Part shown: one piece after another, positions 18,393 through 26,272 of the stretch
Numbering within the stretch: position 1 is the stretch's first letter
How the letters are laid out: every line of letters starts with the position of its first letter
Source: Bacillus haynesii
GTDB taxonomy: Bacteria; Bacillota; Bacilli; Bacillales; Bacillaceae
Length of the DNA stretch: 64,000 nt
Assembly (NCBI RefSeq): GCF_001969855.1
Contig: NZ_MRBL01000001.1
Location: 248,001-312,000 of the forward strand
Direction of reading: 5' to 3'
The notes under the pieces: generated by a model
Seen by the model: the letters and a program-made list of their open reading frames with translations, nothing else
Database searches by the model: none
Told to the model about the DNA's origin: nothing
Made by a program: the position numbers and the translations under genes

Positions 18393-19070
18393 ATGAAGAA
18401 CAAAGACATCGTACATCAGCTGAAAAAGTTTCCTCTTCTCGCTTCCCTGAATAAAAGAGATCTGGAAGATATGAAACAGTTTATCTATTGGCGCACTTAC
18501 CATAAAGGCCAGATATTATTTATGGAAGACGACCCCCGGGAACGAATGTACCTTCTTCTCGACGGCTTTATCAAACTCGAAAAATCAAACGAAGCTGGAT
18601 CCATGTTTTATACCGACTATGTACGTCCTCATACCCTCTTTCCATTTGGAGGCTTGTTTCGGGATGAGCATTATCACTATGCCGCCGAAGCCTTAACAGA
18701 TATCGAACTCTACTATATACCCATGAACATCTTCGAAGATCTCGTCCGGGACAATAAAAACCTGCTTTACGATATTCTCAATCATTTATCAGACATTCTT
18801 GCCCTTCACGAGGAAAGGCTGAAGCGCATTACACTCTCCCATGCCCACGACAGGGTCACACAAGCCATTTATTATTTAACCGAAAGCCTCGGCCAAAAAG
18901 AAAGCAATTCAACCGTCATCAACTGTCCGATCACCGCTGCCGAAATTGCCAAAATCTCGGGGACATCCCGCGAAACCGTCAGCGCCGTCCTGAAAAAGCT
19001 CCGCTGCGAAGGCGTTATCAGTCAAATGAACAAGCAGATCATGATCAATCGGCCGGAGTACTTTATGTAA
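18393..19070 (+). CDS. arcR: Crp/Fnr-family activator of the arginine deiminase operon
   Basis: 225 residues from ATG 18393 (AAGGGTGG ribosome site). Residues 1-145 are a cNMP-binding-type beta-roll (FMEDDPRERMYLLLDGFIKL). Residues about 150-225 hold a winged helix with ITAAEIAKISGTSRETVSAV as the helix-turn-helix. No N-terminal Cys cluster for an Fe-S centre is visible, so oxygen is not sensed as in FNR. In B. licheniformis ArcR is needed for anaerobic expression of arcABDC, and its TGTGA box is upstream of arcA here. A longer open frame reaching back into arcC is not the gene. Confidence 0.93.
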   Translation: MKNKDIVHQLKKFPLLASLNKRDLEDMKQFIYWRTYHKGQILFMEDDPRERMYLLLDGFIKLEKSNEAGSMFYTDYVRPHTLFPFGGLFRDEHYHYAAEALTDIELYYIPMNIFEDLVRDNKNLLYDILNHLSDILALHEERLKRITLSHAHDRVTQAIYYLTESLGQKESNSTVINCPITAAEIAKISGTSRETVSAVLKKLRCEGVISQMNKQIMINRPEYFM

Positions 19071-19103
19071 ACGCGACAAAAAAAGTAAAACTGACGTATG
19101 ATA

Positions 19104-19744
19104 TCATCCCGTTTTCATCGGGATGAATTCATTCATAGAGAAATCATGTCCCGTCTCTTTAATGAACAAAAGCAGCATTCCGACAAAAACATTAATGATG
19201 ACAACAGCCGATAGATCCGGATTGATCCCAAGACCCTCATATTGCAGGATGATGGTTGAAGACTGGCTCGGATAAGCGAGCGGAAACCACCGCGTCGTCA
19301 TTCCGCTAGCTAAAAAGAGACCGACAATTGAACTGACCGTACCAATGAGAATAGCAAACGCCTGGTTTTTAAATGTGATGGGCAACCATAATTGAAAAGA
19401 CATGATCGGCAAAGCCGTCAGCAGCATGACATAACCGTCCCCAAACAAAAGCCCCCACGGTATCGGCCCTTCAAATCCCAAAGCCTTGCCCAGTACAACC
19501 ATCCCTATTGCAAATATCGTTGCAGTTAAGAGCAGGCTGTTAAAAAGCCAAATATATTTGCTTAAGTAAATTCCTACTCTTGATACCGGCAGAGACAGCG
19601 TTTGCTTCCACGAATTTGTCTGATGCTCTATATTTGCAATAATAGAGGCAATAATCGTTACGGCTAAAGGAAAACCCAGCCCAAACAGCAGGCTGTTGTC
19701 GAAAAGCATATACTGCCACATAGAGGACGCCTTAAACGCCAACT
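19104..19744 (-). pseudogene. ABC-2 type transporter permease, N-terminally truncated
   Basis: About 212 codons with five hydrophobic segments and the family pattern LPVSRVGIYLSKYIWLF, as in lantibiotic-immunity/bacitracin-resistance permeases (BcrB/SpaE/MutE type, normally about 240-250 residues). The frame opens directly after a TAG with no ribosome site and lacks the first cytoplasmic helix/TM1, so the 5' end is missing. No ATPase partner is nearby. The break at about 19745 coincides with the start of AT-rich accessory DNA. Probably an inactive remnant. Confidence 0.65.
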
Positions 19745-19778
19745 TTATATTTAGGTAAGACTAGTAAAACGTTAGATT

Positions 19779-19828
19779 AAAAAGGATTGTACATTTTAAA
19801 CATATCAAAAATGTACAATCCTTTTTTT
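19779..19828. terminator. Strong bidirectional hairpin at the island edge
   Basis: AAAAGGATTGTACATTTT and its inverse AAAATGTACAATCCTTTT form a stem of about 17 base pairs with A and T runs on either side. Confidence 0.75.
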
Positions 19829-19930
19829 GGAACTTGAACGACTAAGGTAAGATTTTCGTCAAGTTAGAATGATTTGTCAGTGTGAGCTTCCATTTTAGAT
19901 CGTAGATGATTTAAGAATAGAATTTGCCCT

Positions 19931-19961
19931 AACGTACATGTACTTATGTACGTTTTTTTAA
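19931..19961 (+). terminator. Terminator-like hairpin in the island
   Basis: AACGTACAT (19931-19939) and ATGTACGTT (19946-19954) followed by a T run. No intact plus-strand gene precedes it, so it probably belonged to a lost gene. Confidence 0.65.
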
Positions 19962-20058
19962 TATGCCAATAGTTTAAACTAAATTATAAGACACACTTTT
20001 TATAATAAGCCACAGCGTACCAGCGTATAAATGAAAGGAAGATAAAATTAAGGATAAA

Positions 20059-20236
20059 GTGATTTCTATCGTTGTGTACTTAGGATCATTCGTAGCTAAG
20101 GCTATCTTGTTCTTTGTCGAAAGAAGATACATGACAATATCATATAGCTGGAGATTTAATGCAAGATACATTTGTAAAGGCATATACCAAAGCTAACACG
20201 TATAGTGGGAAGTCAAGTGTGAAGACATTTATGTAG
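20059..20236 (+). other. Small overlapping open frames of doubtful coding value
   Basis: A GTG-started 45-residue frame (20059-20196; begins VISIVVYLGSFVAKAILFF) and an overlapping 25-residue frame (20159-20236; begins MQDTFVKAYTKANTYSG, GGAG five bases before ATG). Neither is recognised. The hydrophobic start of the first resembles a small membrane peptide, but the ribosome sites are weak. They may be pieces of one decayed gene. Confidence 0.25.
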
Positions 20237-20345
20237 ACAGCTATCCATATTTCAGAGGGACATTTAGTGGCAGTGATCCTAAAGATATTAGTTTGTCATA
20301 CATCTTCTTTCGTAGCAGCAAATAAAATCAAGGAGGTTAAATATT

Positions 20346-20432
20346 ATGAAAAATAAGGCGCGATATGTAGTTTTATGTGGTGTATCAATTTTAGCTCTTA
20401 TTCGCTGGAGAAAAATTAGTGAAAATAAATAA
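20346..20432 (+). CDS. Putative 28-residue hydrophobic peptide
   Basis: ATG 20346 sits 9 bases behind a perfect AAGGAGG. The peptide has a basic N-terminus (MKNKAR), a hydrophobic core (YVVLCGVSILALI) and a charged tail (RWRKISENK). It leads a tight set of genes (20447 and 20671 follow with small gaps). Could be a small membrane protein, leader peptide or signalling precursor. No family recognised; the strong ribosome site is the main support. Confidence 0.5.
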   Translation: MKNKARYVVLCGVSILALIRWRKISENK

Positions 20433-20446
20433 ACGTTAAAGGAGCA

Positions 20447-20653
20447 ATGTATACGTGTCATGACCAAATAAGTAAAGTGAATCACAAGATAGAAGGCGAT
20501 TCAATTCTTTTCATATGGAGGATTTATTTGAAAATTAATGAGATTGATCAAAAAAGTAAAATTCGGATAAGTTTTATTACGAAGAATGGCTCATTAATAG
20601 AGCAAGTGGTTAAAAATCTACAACAGCAAGGTATAAAGGAATGTTTTAAATAA
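20447..20653 (+). CDS. Hypothetical 68-residue protein
   Basis: Soluble, charged protein (IRISFITKNGSLIEQVVKNL near the C-terminus, helix-strand-like). AAAGGAG lies only two bases before the ATG, so translation may be weak or start elsewhere. It lies 14 bases after the 28-residue peptide and 17 bases before the lipoprotein gene, suggesting one transcript. AT-rich like the island. Family not recognised. Confidence 0.5.
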   Translation: MYTCHDQISKVNHKIEGDSILFIWRIYLKINEIDQKSKIRISFITKNGSLIEQVVKNLQQQGIKECFK

Positions 20654-20670
20654 TAGTAAGGAGGCCAATT

Positions 20671-21777
20671 ATGATGAAAATGAAAAAAATAATGGCAACT
20701 GGAGTGGCAATGTTGATTTTAGGATCGGCAGTAGGGTGCGATGATAATGTCTCTTCTGATTCGGAGTCTTCCTCGGAGAACACGGGAATTACGGATGAGA
20801 AAGCTCCGCCCAAGATCTCCAATTCTTATGAAAATACAAAAGAGCTTATAAGGAAATTTCCAGTGATTAATCCTACTCCCATCGACACAGAACTGGGAAA
20901 AGACATTCAAAACCGGCTGCTAAATGGCTTTGAAAATTGGAATAGAGGCTATGATGCTTGGAAGGCGTGGGGAGATATTCTATATACGGAGGATTCCCTT
21001 TACAATGTTCACGGTGTGAAACTGACTCTGAAGGAATATCAGGACTCCATGAATGAGACGCTGAAAGCCAGCGATATTCAGATGGGCAACTTTAATAATA
21101 TGATTGTCAGCGGGGACTGGGCTGCGATCCGATATGATATCTCAACGATTAACAGGAAGACCAGTGAAGCAGTAGACGGAAGTGTGATGGAGTTCGTCCG
21201 CTTTAAGGATTATGGGGACAAACTGGGTACCCGGGTTGTGGAAGGCTGGGCTGGAACAAAGGGAGCCGATTTTGCCGGATTATCTAGCTTCCAAACCGAA
21301 GAGGAAAAGGCGGCGCAGCAGGCCGCATTAGAGAAAATCATCAATACGTCGATACCGGATACCTCGAATCTGGAAGAAAAATACCCTGTTGCTTATCCGA
21401 CCCCCATTGATACCGAGATGGCTAAGAAAATTCAAAGCGCTATCTTGAACGATTTTGATAACTGGAACCAAGGCTATGATGCCTGGACGACATGGGCGGA
21501 TACCTATTATGATAGTAATATGCAGTACCATACATCTGCTGGGACTATGACATTGGAAAAATACAAGGACGCTGTAAAGGATGCTGCTGAATCGACGGAT
21601 GTGAAGCGGATTTACTTTGATAATATGCTGATCAGTGGTGATTGGGCGGCCATTCATTACAGGATCACGAATCAGGACTTAACAACAGGTAAAAAAACCG
21701 CTGGTGATGTGATGCAGTTCCTGCACTTTGTAGAAGATGGAAATGGTGTGAAAGTGGTTGAATCCTGGACAAAATAA
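20671..21777 (+). CDS. Lipoprotein with two tandem NTF2/SnoaL-like domains
   Basis: 368 residues. Lipoprotein signal peptide with lipobox LGSAVGC, a Ser/Glu linker to about residue 50, then two copies of one domain: about 66-200 and 238-368. Both copies begin with YPTPIDTE/NPTPIDTE, continue ENWNRGYDAW / DNWNQGYDAW, and contain SGDWAAI(R/H)Y and a closing VVE(G/S)W. The cone-shaped NTF2/SnoaL fold fits the pattern of aromatic and GDWAAI strand residues. Anchored outside the membrane; likely binds a small ligand or partner. Base composition is less AT-rich than the flanking island. AAGGAGG precedes the start. Confidence 0.75.
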   Translation: MMKMKKIMATGVAMLILGSAVGCDDNVSSDSESSSENTGITDEKAPPKISNSYENTKELIRKFPVINPTPIDTELGKDIQNRLLNGFENWNRGYDAWKAWGDILYTEDSLYNVHGVKLTLKEYQDSMNETLKASDIQMGNFNNMIVSGDWAAIRYDISTINRKTSEAVDGSVMEFVRFKDYGDKLGTRVVEGWAGTKGADFAGLSSFQTEEEKAAQQAALEKIINTSIPDTSNLEEKYPVAYPTPIDTEMAKKIQSAILNDFDNWNQGYDAWTTWADTYYDSNMQYHTSAGTMTLEKYKDAVKDAAESTDVKRIYFDNMLISGDWAAIHYRITNQDLTTGKKTAGDVMQFLHFVEDGNGVKVVESWTK

Positions 21778-22281
21778 GCATTTCCTATGTAGACTGTCAT
21801 GAAAATGCGTACCGAAAGAGCTGCCAGCAAATGGAATACCATGTGTCTATTGCAAGCAATTGAGCATTTGAAGATGAAGAAAAAAATTCTCTATTTCGGC
21901 GCTGGATCAATGTATGATTTGAGTAAAGATGATTACATGTGGACTGACACAGGAGAAAAATGATTGATTAAGAATCTGTGGATGTCTACACCACTGAATA
22001 CCGAGGAAAACCAACAATTCAAAAATACACTTCAACAGAATTGATCTGTAATTACTTAAAAGCCCTTCCAATTAGGAAGGGTTTTTTAAAAAATATGACA
22101 ATAGACATAGAGCTAAACTTGCTCCTTGCAGCTTATTATTATTAATAAGGCAACTATTTTAGCGTCCTTGGCATCTAATTCATCTTGTATCTTAATACAT
22201 TTGGAGCCCCCGTCTTTTAGATTAATCTCAAATAAAAGCTAGTATTCTAAATATGGTGCAGAATATTAATATTTAGATCAC
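21778..22281. other. Island spacer with coding remnants
   Basis: No intact gene. On the plus strand a short frame (MKKKILYFGAGSMYDLSKDD..., 21876-21963) is followed after a frameshift by ESVDVYTTEYRGKPTIQKYT..., like pieces of a decayed gene. A terminator at 22058-22087 follows. On the minus strand 22113-22238 reads LLFEINLKDGGSKCIKIQDE then LDAKDAKIVALLI and a TAG, another 3' remnant without a start. None was identified. Confidence 0.4.
22058..22087 (+). terminator. Terminator in the island
   Basis: AAGCCCTTCC (22060-22069) and GGAAGGGTTT (22075-22084) with a T6 tract. Confidence 0.85.
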
Positions 22282-23232
22282 TTATTGGTTCTCTTTATAT
22301 GGAGATGTAGCGATTTTAAAGGCTATTGCTGCTTTTTCCCAATCTTCTCTAATTTCGTCATCAGAAGGGTGGAGGTATAGATTTATAGTAGTCTGTATAT
22401 CTGAATGTCCTAAACGTTCTTGTACCATTTTTTTGTTTTTAGTTTGGAGATAGTAAGTGGTTCCATGGGTATGACGAAATAAATGTGGAGTAATATAGAC
22501 ATTTGTCTTTTTCTCAATTTCTTTTAAAGTAGCATAAATATCTGAATATGTTAATGGAGCCCCGGGGTTTCTTCCCCAAAGTTTGACGAAAACAAAATTA
22601 TGATCTGGATTATAATTATCGATTACCTCATATAAATAATCATCATACAGATCCATTAGTGATTGCGAAATGTCTAGTTTCCTTGCACCTGTTTTCAGCT
22701 TTCCGCCGTTATGTAATTCCCCTCGGTCTGTTAATTGCAATTTATGCCGTCTTTGCTTTGCGTCAAATTGAAAATCTTCTAAATAGAGAGAGAAGACTTC
22801 TCCTACACGCAATCCGGTCTCAAAAAATAATTTCATCATAAATTTATCCCGAATATTTGTGGCGGTATGATAGATAGTATTGACTTGATCTTTTGTAAAG
22901 ATTTTCACTTTTTCTTTAGGCTCTCTTAGCTTTAAGATATTTTTAGAAAGTGAGTTTCCTTTATGAACATGATGTAAGAAACTTTTATATCTATTACCAC
23001 CGGCACCAGTAAACATCACTTTCATTAGCTTTTCAATAATATCTGATTCAATTAGGTCGATGCGATATAGATAATCATAAAAGCTTGTGACGGCACTTAA
23101 ATAGACATTTACTGTCTTTTCCTTACGTCTAGCAGTAGTTTCTTTATGCGGAACAATTTTATTAGCTTAATATGGGTTTCTAAGCCAGGCTACAAAGTTG
23201 GTGAGTACTTCAAAATTGACTTGGATTGTTTG
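22282..23232 (-). pseudogene. Phage-type tyrosine recombinase/integrase, broken
   Basis: The 247-codon catalytic part is intact with all family residues: R in GLRVGEV, K in KTGARKL, HLFRHTHGT (H-x-x-R), GHSDIQTT (second H) and Y in INLYLHP. Upstream, the SAM-like core-binding domain continues in frame to about 23160 (NKIVPHKETTARRKEKTVNV...), then a frameshift near 23165 leads to NFVAWLRNPY, and a stop at 23233 ends recognisable coding. Normal phage integrases have about 330-380 residues, so the N-terminus is missing. Without the arm/core domain it is probably inactive. It marks the right end of the AT-rich island. Confidence 0.85.
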
Positions 23233-23277
23233 TTATTATAATGGACTATAAATACTATTAAATTGAACCTAAATATA

Positions 23278-23310
23278 AAAAATCATCCCGTTTTTGGTCG
23301 GGATGATTTC
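23278..23310 (-). terminator. Terminator of the 6-phospho-beta-glucosidase gene
   Basis: ATCATCCCG and CGGGATGAT pair around TTTTTGGT; on the minus strand a T6 tract follows. Its left arm plus loop (ATCATCCCGTTTT) is repeated exactly at 19103-19115 on the other side of the island. Confidence 0.8.
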
Positions 23311-23319
23311 TCTTTTTGT

Positions 23320-24759
23320 TTACTTATAGAGCAGATCCGGTTCTGTTTCAAACTGTCTGTTTTGAATGATGTCCCGATAAAAATGAGCGGATTTCTTCAG
23401 CGCCCGCTTGCGGTTTTGCTTTAATTGAATCTCGACAAGACCGTAGCGATTTTTAAAAGCATTCATCGGAGAGACATTATCAGTAAAAGCCCAAAGCATA
23501 TAGCCTTTGCAATTCGAGCCATCAGCGATCCCTTTCATGGCTTCGGCCAAATGCTTGGAAATAAAATCGATCCGGTAATCGTCCTGAATAATCCCCTCTT
23601 GATTTTTGAATCGGTTCTCATTTTCTACTCCCATCCCGTTTTCCGTAATGAGCCACTCTTTATTGCCATACTCATTTTTGATTCTCATCGCCATATCATA
23701 AACAATTGGGGGATAGATCTCCCATCCTCTGAATGGGTTCATTTTTCTGCCGGGCAGCTCAAAGTATTCATAGTAATAAGCGGGATGAAATGGCGTTGCT
23801 TCATTCCACTGGCTTGACGGAGCTTTTACACGGCGGGGGTAATAAAGGTTAATGCCGACAAAATCTACTGTATGCTGCTTGATGATGTCAAGCTCCGCCT
23901 CATGATGGTCAAACAGAATATCGTGTTTGACCAAAAGCTCCATCAATTCATCGGGATAGGCACCTTTGATGCTCGGATCCAAAAAAACTCTGTTAAAAAA
24001 CAAATCATAGATGCGGGCCGCTTTTTGATCATGGGGCGCGCTTGATCTCGCATAAGTAACCTCCGGATTCAAAATAACGCCGATTTTGGCGCCTTCCCGG
24101 CACTCAGGCTTGCAGGCGTGAAAAAGCCGAACACACTTCGCCGTCGCCAATGCCTTATTAAAATTCCACTGCATCCATTTTTTCGTGTTCTGCTCGTATG
24201 GATAGCGAAGTGCGTCAAGGTAGATCCGCGTTTGCGGCACGATCGGTTCATTAAAGGTAAACCAGTATTTCACCCTATCCCCATACCGTTTAAACGCTTT
24301 TTCCGCGTATGCCGTAAATAAATCTATGACATGTTTAGAACCCCACCCTCCGTATTTCTCCATCAGCACTGCGGGAATCTCATAATGCTCAAGGCAAATC
24401 ATCGGCTCCACACCTGATGTAATCAGCTCATTGATGACAGCGTCGATATAGCCTGCGTATACTTCGTCAACTTCTGCTGTTTCATAGTCAATCAGAAAAC
24501 GGGACCAGTTAATCGATGTCCGGTAATGTGTCAAGCCGATCTCTTTCATATGCTGGATATCCTCTTTATAGCGGTTATAAAAATCGGTTGCCACAGCCGG
24601 TCCGTATCCGTTATGCCATACATGCGGATCATTCTTGTACCACATATCCAAATAAGAGTTCTGCGACGGCCTCTTTCCGGCCCATCCTTCCGTCTGCCAG
24701 GCGGACGCAGCGGCGCCCAAAATAAAGTCGCCGGGAATCTTCCACGTTTGCTTTTTCAT
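23320..24759 (-). CDS. Family 1 glycosidase, 6-phospho-beta-glucosidase type
   Basis: 479 residues, the GH1 norm. Acid/base glutamate in TFNEP and nucleophile in ITENG are present; the N-terminal LGAAASAWQTEG (Q, and later E) is the substrate-anchoring part. Hydrolyses phosphorylated beta-glucosides after PTS uptake. It follows a lone PTS EIIC gene (gap 36 bases), so the EIIA and EIIB for this sugar must come from elsewhere. The exact sugar (cellobiose, aryl-beta-glucoside, other) is not determinable. Ribosome site GAAGGAGG before the ATG. Confidence 0.9.
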   Translation of the reverse strand: MKKQTWKIPGDFILGAAASAWQTEGWAGKRPSQNSYLDMWYKNDPHVWHNGYGPAVATDFYNRYKEDIQHMKEIGLTHYRTSINWSRFLIDYETAEVDEVYAGYIDAVINELITSGVEPMICLEHYEIPAVLMEKYGGWGSKHVIDLFTAYAEKAFKRYGDRVKYWFTFNEPIVPQTRIYLDALRYPYEQNTKKWMQWNFNKALATAKCVRLFHACKPECREGAKIGVILNPEVTYARSSAPHDQKAARIYDLFFNRVFLDPSIKGAYPDELMELLVKHDILFDHHEAELDIIKQHTVDFVGINLYYPRRVKAPSSQWNEATPFHPAYYYEYFELPGRKMNPFRGWEIYPPIVYDMAMRIKNEYGNKEWLITENGMGVENENRFKNQEGIIQDDYRIDFISKHLAEAMKGIADGSNCKGYMLWAFTDNVSPMNAFKNRYGLVEIQLKQNRKRALKKSAHFYRDIIQNRQFETEPDLLYK

Positions 24760-24795
24760 TTCAATTGCCTCCTTCTTTGCAATGAAAGTAAGGTA

Positions 24796-26115
24796 TTATA
24801 CGGAAACATTTTTTTCAGCACTGATGCTATAGCTGCGATTCAAAAGAATCACAAACGGAAGGTAAATGATGACCGACACGATGATACAAACAATTTGCGT
24901 CAGGACAGCGCCGAGGCTGCCGCCTGTTGAAAGCCAGGCATTGATAATCGGCGGTGTCGTCCAAGGCACCATGACGACGGCTTTTCCCGCAAAGCCGGCC
25001 GCCGTCGCAATGTAGCCGATCGTCCCCGTCACAAGCGGCGTTATAATAAACGGAATCGCCATTAACGGATTCAGCATAACAGGAACTCCGAAAATCACCG
25101 GTTCATTGATATTAAAGACACTAGGACCAAACGAAATCTTTGTGATGCTGCGCATATCCTCCCGTTTTCCCGCAATCAAAATCGCGATCAACAGACCGAT
25201 TGTAACGCCTGAGCCGCCGATGCTCATATACACATCCCAGAAAGGCATCGTAATAATATTGGGAATTGATTCTCCCGCTGAATATGCATTCATATTGACG
25301 GTGATGGAAGCGAGCAGCAAAGGCTCCCTGATCGGCTTCACCATTTGGTTGCCGTGGATGCCGATCACCCAGAAAAACTGCGCGACAAACACTAAAAGAA
25401 GGATGCCGGGAAGACCTTGAACGGCGCCTTCCAGCGGTTTTTGCACGACATTGTACACGGCTTCATGCAGATAGACACCCGTCAGCTGATGAAAAGCAAA
25501 CCCAAAGCTGGCGATGATGGTAATGGTAATAATGGATGGAAATAAGGAGCCGAATGATACGGCGACATTGGCCGGCACGCTATCCGGCATTTTAATCTTG
25601 AGCCGGTCCGTACTGGAAAGCTTGCTGAAGATTTCAACAGACACAATCGAAATAAACATCCCCAAAAAAAGCGACTTCGGATCCGTAAATTCCTTGGCCA
25701 GCACGTTAACCACTTCCTGCATCGAACCGTCCACTTCCAACAGCACCGTCGATGGAATGACAGAGATATAGGACATCAGCGCCATCAAGCCGGGAAAAAA
25801 CGATTCATGCCCATTCAGCTTTCCGAGCTCAATCCCGATCAAAAACACCGCGCCGATCGTAATAAAGTTCAGCGTCGCATAATTGATCGACGCCATAATT
25901 GGCTCAAGCGCAGACAAGAACCGAAAAGGCCCGAAAACCGCAAGTCCCGTCTCAGGACTCATCACCATATTCTGCATCAAAACCGCAAACGCCCCGGCAA
26001 TAATGACCGGCATCAGCGTGACAAACGCCGATTTAATGGCCATGATATACTTGAAGCTTGTTATTTTAAAAGCGATCCGCTCAAACGTCTCGGTCACCTT
26101 CGCCATCCTGCTCAT
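24796..26115 (-). CDS. PTS EIIC component, lactose/cellobiose family
   Basis: 439 residues, about ten membrane helices. The motif FGPSVFNINEPVIFGVPVML is diagnostic of the Lac (lactose/cellobiose/diacetylchitobiose) EIIC family. It carries only the C domain; no A or B domains or genes are adjacent. A cre box lies upstream (26157-26170). Operon with the GH1 gene behind it. Compare LicC/GmuC/CelB. Confidence 0.9.
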   Translation of the reverse strand: MSRMAKVTETFERIAFKITSFKYIMAIKSAFVTLMPVIIAGAFAVLMQNMVMSPETGLAVFGPFRFLSALEPIMASINYATLNFITIGAVFLIGIELGKLNGHESFFPGLMALMSYISVIPSTVLLEVDGSMQEVVNVLAKEFTDPKSLFLGMFISIVSVEIFSKLSSTDRLKIKMPDSVPANVAVSFGSLFPSIITITIIASFGFAFHQLTGVYLHEAVYNVVQKPLEGAVQGLPGILLLVFVAQFFWVIGIHGNQMVKPIREPLLLASITVNMNAYSAGESIPNIITMPFWDVYMSIGGSGVTIGLLIAILIAGKREDMRSITKISFGPSVFNINEPVIFGVPVMLNPLMAIPFIITPLVTGTIGYIATAAGFAGKAVVMVPWTTPPIINAWLSTGGSLGAVLTQIVCIIVSVIIYLPFVILLNRSYSISAEKNVSV

Positions 26116-26156
26116 TTACTCTCCCCCTTTTTTGGTGGTTTTCTTTTACTTTACAT

Positions 26157-26170
26157 TGAAAACGCTTTCT
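26157..26170 (-). promoter_or_regulatory. cre-like site before the EIIC-GH1 operon
   Basis: TGAAAACGCTTTCT, on the plus strand, matches TGWAANCGNTNWCA except for the last base. It sits 42 bases before the EIIC start, as expected for CcpA repression. Confidence 0.65.
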
Positions 26171-26239
26171 TTTCGGTGCATATTTTTTCCTTTGGGAGAG
26201 GAAATTTTTTCAGGTTGGGAGACCATCAAAGCAGACAAC

Positions 26240-26264
26240 CCGCCGTATCACTGAAACAGCGGGT
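26240..26264 (-). terminator. Weak terminator after the anti-sigma gene
   Basis: On the minus strand ACCCGC ... GCGGGT encloses a 13-base loop just after the stop codon, followed by TTGTCTGC rather than a clean T-tract. Confidence 0.4.
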
Positions 26265-26272
26265 CATATATT

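Noticed and set aside
19974-20183. 69-codon minus-strand frame in the island
   Set aside because: No ribosome site and no recognisable pattern; the same DNA on the plus strand is at least as protein-like.
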